Assembly (NCBI RefSeq): GCF_014196205.1 | Contig: NZ_JACIDE010000024.1 | Coordinates: 1 to 45,162, forward strand | Reading direction: 5' to 3' | Source: Anoxybacteroides voinovskiense | Lineage (GTDB): Bacteria > Bacillota > Bacilli > Bacillales > Anoxybacillaceae | Length of the DNA: 45,162 nt | Shown: positions 40,845 through 45,162 of the stretch, piece after piece | How positions within the stretch are numbered: position 1 is the stretch's first letter | Layout of the letters: each line of letters begins with the position of its first letter | The notes under the pieces: generated by a model | Told to the model about the DNA's origin: nothing | The model's database searches: none | Seen by the model: only the letters and a program-made list of their open reading frames with translations | Position numbers and translations under genes: made by a program

Positions 40845-40991
40845 ATGGATGGCTTGGTTGCCGTTTTGTTTTTTCTTTTTTTGTTGATAAAGACACCTAA
40901 CATAACATTAATGTGTTTACGTTTACGTCTACGTACACGAAAACGGCGACATGGACGTTTTTGTGCACCTGTACGCAAACGTCGCGCATGA
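40845..40991 (+). CDS. Small membrane peptide with arginine-rich tail, 48 residues
   Basis: AAAGGA lies six bases before this ATG. The peptide has a hydrophobic head (GLVAVLFFLFLLI) suited to one membrane span and a tail with alternating residue-Arg pairs (LRLRLRTRKRR, then RKRRA), about eleven Arg in the last 26 residues. In DNA the tail appears as a six-base periodic GTNNAC pattern at 40915-40986. An internal ATG at 40911 would give the tail alone but lacks a ribosome site. No family is recognised. It could bind membrane and nucleic acid or be an antimicrobial or toxin-like peptide. Confidence 0.5.
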   Translation: MDGLVAVLFFLFLLIKTPNITLMCLRLRLRTRKRRHGRFCAPVRKRRA

Positions 40992-41026
40992 CCATTTCAT
41001 TTTAGCAGGGAAAGGAGCATACACGT

Positions 41027-41455
41027 ATGGAACATGACATTGGTTATGACGGAACGAGAGGAAAACGAAGCCATCATCATTTGAAGCGAACGAGGGAGGA
41101 CGATTGGAACACGCTTGAATTCGGGGACGATGAGGAATATGAGTTGGAATATGACGAAGAAGAGGTGGAATGGGACGAAGGAGAAGAAGCAACCGAGCAT
41201 GAATCTTTCACGCAAGCAAGCAGCAAATTCAGCACAACGAACGATCAAGCATTCGTCTTGAATGGGAAGCCGCTGATGTTGAAAGAAGCAACAAAGAAAG
41301 CCACTTTTGCGGAAACACACGTGCGAGTGACGACATACTTAGAAAAAAACATTTATCAAATCATCCAAATGCTGAGAACACACAACCAGATCGAATCGAT
41401 TACTAAATTGATCAACGACAGCGTGAAAGAGTATTTGATGAAGAAGTACCAATAG
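41027..41455 (+). CDS. Acidic protein with ribbon-helix-helix-like C-terminus
   Basis: A 142-residue protein. It starts with a His/Arg-containing head, then a strongly acidic stretch (EEYELEYDEEEVEWDEGEE), and ends with a strand-helix-helix region (HVRVTTYLEKNIYQIIQML, then ITKLINDSVKEYLMKKY) like ribbon-helix-helix proteins. Such proteins act in partition, conjugation control or repression on plasmids. AAAGGAGC precedes the ATG. It is convergent with the ArgR-like gene. Confidence 0.75.
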   Translation: MEHDIGYDGTRGKRSHHHLKRTREDDWNTLEFGDDEEYELEYDEEEVEWDEGEEATEHESFTQASSKFSTTNDQAFVLNGKPLMLKEATKKATFAETHVRVTTYLEKNIYQIIQMLRTHNQIESITKLINDSVKEYLMKKYQ

Positions 41456-41480
41456 GAAAAGGACGATTCGTCCAGATGCG

Positions 41481-41510
41481 CCGAGTGACTTCGAAGGGAG
41501 AGTCACTCGG
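41481..41510. terminator. Hairpin between convergent genes
   Basis: CCGAGTGACT and AGTCACTCGG form a perfect 10-bp stem. It overlaps the end of the ArgR-like gene and lacks a strong T tail on either strand, so its strength as a terminator is uncertain. GGACGATTCGTCC, a small palindrome, precedes it. Confidence 0.45.
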
Positions 41511-41997
41511 TTGCGGTTGTTTTGCGTTTCTTCGTTTTTTTCAATTTGTCTATTTCTTTCAATAGTTTTTTACGACTGTCGACACTTGATGGATAGATGA
41601 CAAGAAAATTTGAGTTTGTCACGAATCCGATAATATCTTCTGGGTACTTATTTGACAGCAATTTTCCGATCATTGCCTCAGCATTTTCGGATGTCTTAAT
41701 AAAAATAGGGTGTGCTGGTATCTTACCATAATCTGTAACATGGTGTTTTAAAACAAAAGGAAGCAATGTTTGATTCACTTTCGTGATATGTTGTTTACCA
41801 AATACATAAACACCCTGATCACTTTTTATAATATTTAGTTCCTTAAAGTCTTTACTAATTATGCTCTGTGTAACTTTGTCAAACCCTCTCTCTTTTAGTG
41901 CTTGGATAATGTCTTTTTGACTCACCATGTTTTCGGATTTAATTATTTCTACAATAGCATTTTGTCTTTTCTTCTTTGTTTCGTTGCTTCTAGGCAT
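41503..41997 (-). CDS. ArgR-like transcriptional regulator (divergent paralogue)
   Basis: A 164-residue protein with the two-domain plan of arginine repressor. The N-terminal winged helix is visible (RQNAIVEIIKSENMVSQKDI, QALKERGFDKVTQSIISKDF, KELNIIK). The C-terminal part (IFIKTSENAEAMIGKLLSNK, then EDIIGFVTNSNFLVIYP) follows the ArgR oligomerisation fold, but the GDD-type arginine-binding residues are replaced by TNSN, so it may not respond to arginine. A lysine-rich tail is added. AAAGGAG precedes the ATG. On an element with a tyrosine recombinase it may act as an architectural partner, as ArgR does at cer; this is inference. Confidence 0.78.
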   Translation of the reverse strand: MPRSNETKKKRQNAIVEIIKSENMVSQKDIIQALKERGFDKVTQSIISKDFKELNIIKSDQGVYVFGKQHITKVNQTLLPFVLKHHVTDYGKIPAHPIFIKTSENAEAMIGKLLSNKYPEDIIGFVTNSNFLVIYPSSVDSRKKLLKEIDKLKKTKKRKTTATE

Positions 41998-42256
41998 GGA
42001 AATTCACTCCTTTCAAAAAAATTTTTTTTAATGGGGCGCGTATATAGGTCTTGGATTATTCTATTTCTATCATTATCGTTTGACCGATAGTACGAGCACC
42101 CCCTCGCGAGAAGCCTTTTTTCAATTTCATACAAAAAGAATATGAATTGATTTAAAAGGAATATTATCAATTTAGAATGTATATTATACACGTTATTGAT
42201 GCTATTGACAATACCTTTTTTCGTCATTTAATATAATGGTTGAAAGGAGGGCGATT
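41998..42256. other. AT-rich non-coding region
   Basis: This stretch upstream of the ArgR-like gene is AT-rich and holds TATCG/CGATA (42074-42089) as a small inverted repeat and CCCCCTCGCGAG near 42101. No supported gene is seen. It probably holds the promoters of the divergent ArgR-like and right-hand units. Confidence 0.4.
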
Positions 42257-42313
42257 TTGCTTGGTAGAAATAAGGATAAAAGTGGAAGATTAATAGGCGG
42301 AAAACAAATCTAA
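42257..42313 (+). CDS. Possible leader peptide, 18 residues
   Basis: AAAGGAGG lies six bases before a TTG that opens a frame of 18 residues (LGRNKDKSGRLIGGKQI). It is basic and glycine-rich. It lies upstream of the acidic-protein gene and could be a leader. Only the ribosome site supports it. Confidence 0.25.
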   Translation: MLGRNKDKSGRLIGGKQI

Positions 42314-42372
42314 GGTACTATGAAAACCGAGAAGATGATGATATTTTCCAAAACAAAATGGAGGTGTGAATG

Positions 42373-42939
42373 ATGAAGGTTAATGAACAAATGAAAACAG
42401 AAAAAAACGAGAAGGAGGTGATCGAGTTGGAACAAATGCATGACATGGAGGAAGACGACCATGAGTACGAGATGCAAACAGATGATGAGGGAAGCGATCA
42501 AGAAATAGCGTGTCAACAAGACGAAAATGAAGATGTGGCTGGAATGGTTGGGCTTGAGGGCTTCAAACCTGCCAATGCTTTACATGAACAACGAGCCCCT
42601 AAAACAGGTGCTGGTGCGTTGTCCATTGTGTTTACACCGAGAAATGGGAAACGTTTCGTTATTGCTCGGCATGTGATTGAAAACCTAGGTAATCCAGAAA
42701 CGGTACAAGTGGCTTATTCAGATCATGCAATAGCGATTGCTGAATACATCGGGGAAGAATTTACGAATTATGTGTTGAAAGCAAGTGGTTCCAAACGGGT
42801 CATTTATTCAGCTCATTTAGTGGAGCTATTAATAGAGTGCTGCGAATTGGATTTTAGTAATCGTACAACCATTACCTTTTCAGATGTATCATACCAGACA
42901 CACAACGGCAAAAAGGTTGCGATTATTTCGATGAAATAA
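42373..42939 (+). CDS. Hypothetical protein with acidic N-terminus
   Basis: A 189-residue protein. The first 60 residues are very acidic (EEDDHEYEMQTDDEGSDQE), followed by a folded-looking part (SIVFTPRNGKRFVIARHVIE, VYSAHLVE-like strand-helix pattern to the end). No family is recognised. GGAGGTG precedes two adjacent ATGs (42370 and 42373). The acidic head resembles that of the 41027 gene, which suggests a shared partner or DNA-mimic role; this is inference. GC is lower here than in the left part of the window. Confidence 0.7.
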   Translation: MKVNEQMKTEKNEKEVIELEQMHDMEEDDHEYEMQTDDEGSDQEIACQQDENEDVAGMVGLEGFKPANALHEQRAPKTGAGALSIVFTPRNGKRFVIARHVIENLGNPETVQVAYSDHAIAIAEYIGEEFTNYVLKASGSKRVIYSAHLVELLIECCELDFSNRTTITFSDVSYQTHNGKKVAIISMK

Positions 42940-42983
42940 TCTAGCATATATAAAAAATGATAGAAATGAATGGAGGAATACGT

Positions 42984-43520
42984 ATGAATTTTACAGGTAA
43001 TATCCATACAACTACATCGGCAAGTCTCAACCACAATGGAAGAATACGCATGAAGTTGGCATGGGGTGCCAATACACCGACGAATTTTGATTCATCACAA
43101 TTACATCTTTGTCATGACGTGAAAATTAATGTGTGGAAAGATACCATTCAAACTGATAATTTGGAAGAAATTAATAGATTGTGTAAAAGGATCGAGAGAA
43201 AAACTCCGTATGCGTTAACGAAAGTGTCTTTTGAGGAAGATATGCTGGTCATTCAATTACATGGTGTGGAACCATTGAACCCGTCATTAACGTTACAGGA
43301 AGTAAGTTCTGCTTGGCATCGTGTGCAACATGCGTGCTTTGAAACTTTTCCTATTCCAGAGACTGAATGGGTAGTTCAAGTTACGACTTCCCTGGAAACT
43401 ATGTGGGGATTTTTAGATAGAATAGGCAAAAAATCGTTACCAACGAAATTAGCACGTTGGTTTGTACATCAACAAATGGAATATGATAGTTCTCCTATAT
43501 ATCAACCGAAAGGATGGTAA
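42984..43520 (+). CDS. Hypothetical protein of the island
   Basis: A 178-residue soluble protein (MNFTGNIHTTTSASLNHNGR; YALTKVSFEEDMLVIQLHG). No family is recognised. GGAGGA lies before the ATG at 42984; the frame is open to 42957. It ends two bases before the DUF927 gene, so the two are co-transcribed and may work together in replication of the element. Confidence 0.7.
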   Translation: MNFTGNIHTTTSASLNHNGRIRMKLAWGANTPTNFDSSQLHLCHDVKINVWKDTIQTDNLEEINRLCKRIERKTPYALTKVSFEEDMLVIQLHGVEPLNPSLTLQEVSSAWHRVQHACFETFPIPETEWVVQVTTSLETMWGFLDRIGKKSLPTKLARWFVHQQMEYDSSPIYQPKGW

Positions 43521-43522
43521 CC

Positions 43523-45162
43523 ATGAACAACCAAGTACCAAATGGCAATAACCAAGTACAAAAACAAGCGAAAAAACAAAGCACATCGAACATAAATTAT
43601 TACGGTAGGGAAAAAGATTGGGTGTTATCGACAAATGGTTTATATCAAAAAATTGAGAATAAGCATGGTGAGAAACAATGGATTCGCATAGCTAATTATA
43701 CGGAGATACAAAAAATTCGCCAAAATATCGAAACCAAAGACATTACATTAAGTATCAAATACTATTATCACGGTCAATACCACGAAATAGAGATTGCAAG
43801 AAGTCAGTTAAACCCAAACGATTTCGTTAAATTAAATGGAAAAGGAATAGATGTATTTCATAATAATGTAAAAAAGGTTATAGAATTCCTACGCATTCAA
43901 GAAAAAAAAGCCCCATACGAATATGCCCATTGCGGTATGGGGTGGACACAGATAGATCACCGTTTGTGCTTCAAACATCATCATATCATAGGCTTGGCGG
44001 CTTTTCAATCAAATTACGAAGGAGCGTACTGCATTGAACCACGTGGAACGCTGCAGGGGTGGTTAGACATCATTCATTCAGAAGTCATCGGGAACACGCA
44101 TTTGGAATTAGCATTAGCCTTTGGTTTTTCTGCCCCTGTGGTCGGGTTACTTTCTACACAATCGGGCAATGATGTAGATACCTTGTTAGTTCATGTGTAT
44201 GGAAACAGTTCGAAAGGCAAGACGACCGCTGCTCAAGTAGCGGTCTCCCCTTTCGGTAAACCGAGCCGACAGGGCAATGGATTGATTAAAAGCTGGAATG
44301 CTACACATAACGCCATTGTTGCTTTGCTTCGTGGCAATTATGGCGTACCGATCGCTCTTGATGAAGCGTCGATGAGTACCATAAAAGATTTTTCCCCTTT
44401 AATCTATATGTTCGCGGAAAACCGTGAAAAGGAGCGGTTAAACAAAGAAGGGGGATTTCGTGAACAACACACGTGGGCGACGACACTGATCTCAACCGCT
44501 GAACATTCGTTGTTTCAAAAAACAAATAAAAACGATGGCTTGCGCATGCGGGCGTTTGAGTTCGGAAACATCACATGGACAAGCTCTGCGGAAAATGCCG
44601 ACGCGTTGAAAAAAGGACTGAATGAACATTACGGACATGCAGGGATTCATTTTGTGCAATATTTGCTTCAGCTAGGATTGGAACAGGTCATGGAACGGTG
44701 CGAGAAGTGGAAGGTACATTGTGAGAACACCTTGCCGAAAAGCGATTTCATTTCGCGGGTGTCGCAAAAGTTTGGGATTCTTCTCGCAACTGCGGAAATG
44801 GTGAAGGAAGCGTTTGATCTTCCACTAAACATTGATGGGATGATGCAAGTGTTGTATGAGGTGGAAGAACAAGCAGCAAAGGAACGTGGAATTGGCGAAC
44901 AAGCATATGAATACATCGTTCATCGCATTTTGCAACATTTGAAATGTTTCCGTATGGATAAGAAGCCATTTGAAGGACACGAGTGTTGGGGGAAAATTTC
45001 CTACCCGAAACATGCCCAAAGTAATCAGGTCGAAGTGGCTATTTTCCCTCATAAGTTTAAGCAGTTATTAGAGGAAGGCAGTTTCAGCGATCCGAAAACG
45101 GTGTTAGAAGAATGGCGGGAAAAAGGATATTTAAAAGCAGAAAAAGGAAAGTACACGAACCG
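43523..45162 (+). CDS. DUF927 domain NTPase, 3' end outside window
   Basis: At least 546 residues, open to the window edge. The N-terminal part is Gln/Asn/Lys-rich (NNQVPNGNNQVQKQAKKQ). The DUF927 core follows: GTLQGWLDIIHSEVI, LLVHVYGNSSKGKTTAAQVA (Walker A), GLIKSWNATHNAIVALLRGN and VPIALDEAS (Walker B-like, LDE). DUF927 proteins are helicase- or primase-linked NTPases of phages, plasmids and integrative elements. A weak AAAGGATGG lies before the ATG. With the recombinase it supports an element with its own replication or mobilisation function. Confidence 0.88.
   Translation, partial: MNNQVPNGNNQVQKQAKKQSTSNINYYGREKDWVLSTNGLYQKIENKHGEKQWIRIANYTEIQKIRQNIETKDITLSIKYYYHGQYHEIEIARSQLNPNDFVKLNGKGIDVFHNNVKKVIEFLRIQEKKAPYEYAHCGMGWTQIDHRLCFKHHHIIGLAAFQSNYEGAYCIEPRGTLQGWLDIIHSEVIGNTHLELALAFGFSAPVVGLLSTQSGNDVDTLLVHVYGNSSKGKTTAAQVAVSPFGKPSRQGNGLIKSWNATHNAIVALLRGNYGVPIALDEASMSTIKDFSPLIYMFAENREKERLNKEGGFREQHTWATTLISTAEHSLFQKTNKNDGLRMRAFEFGNITWTSSAENADALKKGLNEHYGHAGIHFVQYLLQLGLEQVMERCEKWKVHCENTLPKSDFISRVSQKFGILLATAEMVKEAFDLPLNIDGMMQVLYEVEEQAAKERGIGEQAYEYIVHRILQHLKCFRMDKKPFEGHECWGKISYPKHAQSNQVEVAIFPHKFKQLLEEGSFSDPKTVLEEWREKGYLKAEKGKYTN

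Larger units (their letters stand above)
36841..45162 (+). mobile_element. Candidate integrated mobile element or plasmid-derived island (left part)
   Basis: From just after the S-layer terminator the gene content changes to radC, tyrosine recombinase, DUF960, ribbon-helix-helix-like and ArgR-like regulators, several very small genes and a DUF927 NTPase. These are typical of plasmids, phages and integrative elements, with a lower-GC stretch near 41.5-43.5 kb. The right end is outside the window and no flanking direct repeat (att) can be paired, so the exact left boundary (somewhere in 36779-36894) is not fixed. Confidence 0.6.

Noticed and set aside
40810-40887. A 25-29 residue Phe/Cys-rich frame
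   Set aside because: The SD is too far from the ATG or too close to the TTG, and it overlaps the better supported 48-residue frame at 40845.
40915-40986. Six-base periodic GTNNAC pattern as iterons or a partition site
   Set aside because: The period is explained by residue-Arg codon pairs of the 40845 gene; kept only as the refutation test for that gene.
41949-42227. A 92-residue minus-strand frame upstream of the ArgR-like gene
   Set aside because: It overlaps the start of the ArgR-like gene on the same strand in another frame and lacks a ribosome site.

Overview
The window looks like the chromosome of a thermophilic Bacillaceae of the Anoxybacillus/Geobacillus type. The main evidence is an S-layer gene whose N-terminus is of the Geobacillus SbsC type, plus Bacillus-like gene sets: ywqB-ywqA, ywpF beside ssbB, comK, a class D sortase with its surface substrate, an LCP protein and UDP-glucose dehydrogenase. 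The genus is an inference from remembered protein families; no search was run. No rRNA, tRNA or CRISPR array was seen.

Layout. 0.1-3.3 kb: a two-gene unit with a retropepsin-like protein, an EAL phosphodiesterase, a Fic protein and a small membrane protein. 3.5-4.9 kb: a radical SAM/SPASM enzyme overlapped by a 28-residue peptide gene and closed by a terminator, a candidate RiPP system. 5-10.7 kb: manA, a 38-residue zinc ribbon missed by length cut-offs, VanZ, a leftward operon (pRiA4b-like, NYN, VOC, Gfo/Idh/MocA; the NYN gene is frameshifted at a homopolymer) and a ROK fructokinase. 10.7-13.5 kb: an efflux operon (small basic protein, TetR regulator, 14-TM MFS pump) behind a clear promoter and four operator-like repeats. 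13.56-13.9 kb: a type I toxin-antitoxin locus (34-residue holin-like toxin, convergent antisense RNA with its own promoter and terminator). 14-16.9 kb: DUF779, aldehyde dehydrogenase, a repeat block and an unknown helical protein.

17-24 kb: a comK-like gene broken by one base, DUF1284, aspartate kinase, acidic surface protein plus class D sortase, ywpF, ssbB with a ComK-box-like site, a second repeat block, an XRE regulator and an unknown protein. 24-28.3 kb: a ywqB-ywqA operon (SWIM protein, SNF2 helicase) with a 39-residue tail gene. 28.4-36.8 kb: the cell envelope region, with a three-PG-binding-domain NlpC/P60 hydrolase, LCP ligase, UDP-glucose dehydrogenase, a secreted protein and the S-layer gene with a structured leader.

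36.8-45.16 kb has another character: radC, tyrosine recombinase, DUF960, ribbon-helix-helix-like and ArgR-like regulators, several tiny genes, palindromic operators and a DUF927 NTPase that runs off the right end. This is best read as the left part of an integrated mobile element or plasmid-derived island that starts right after the S-layer terminator. The genes most worth following are the radical SAM/peptide pair, the toxin-antisense locus, and the small-gene-rich island.
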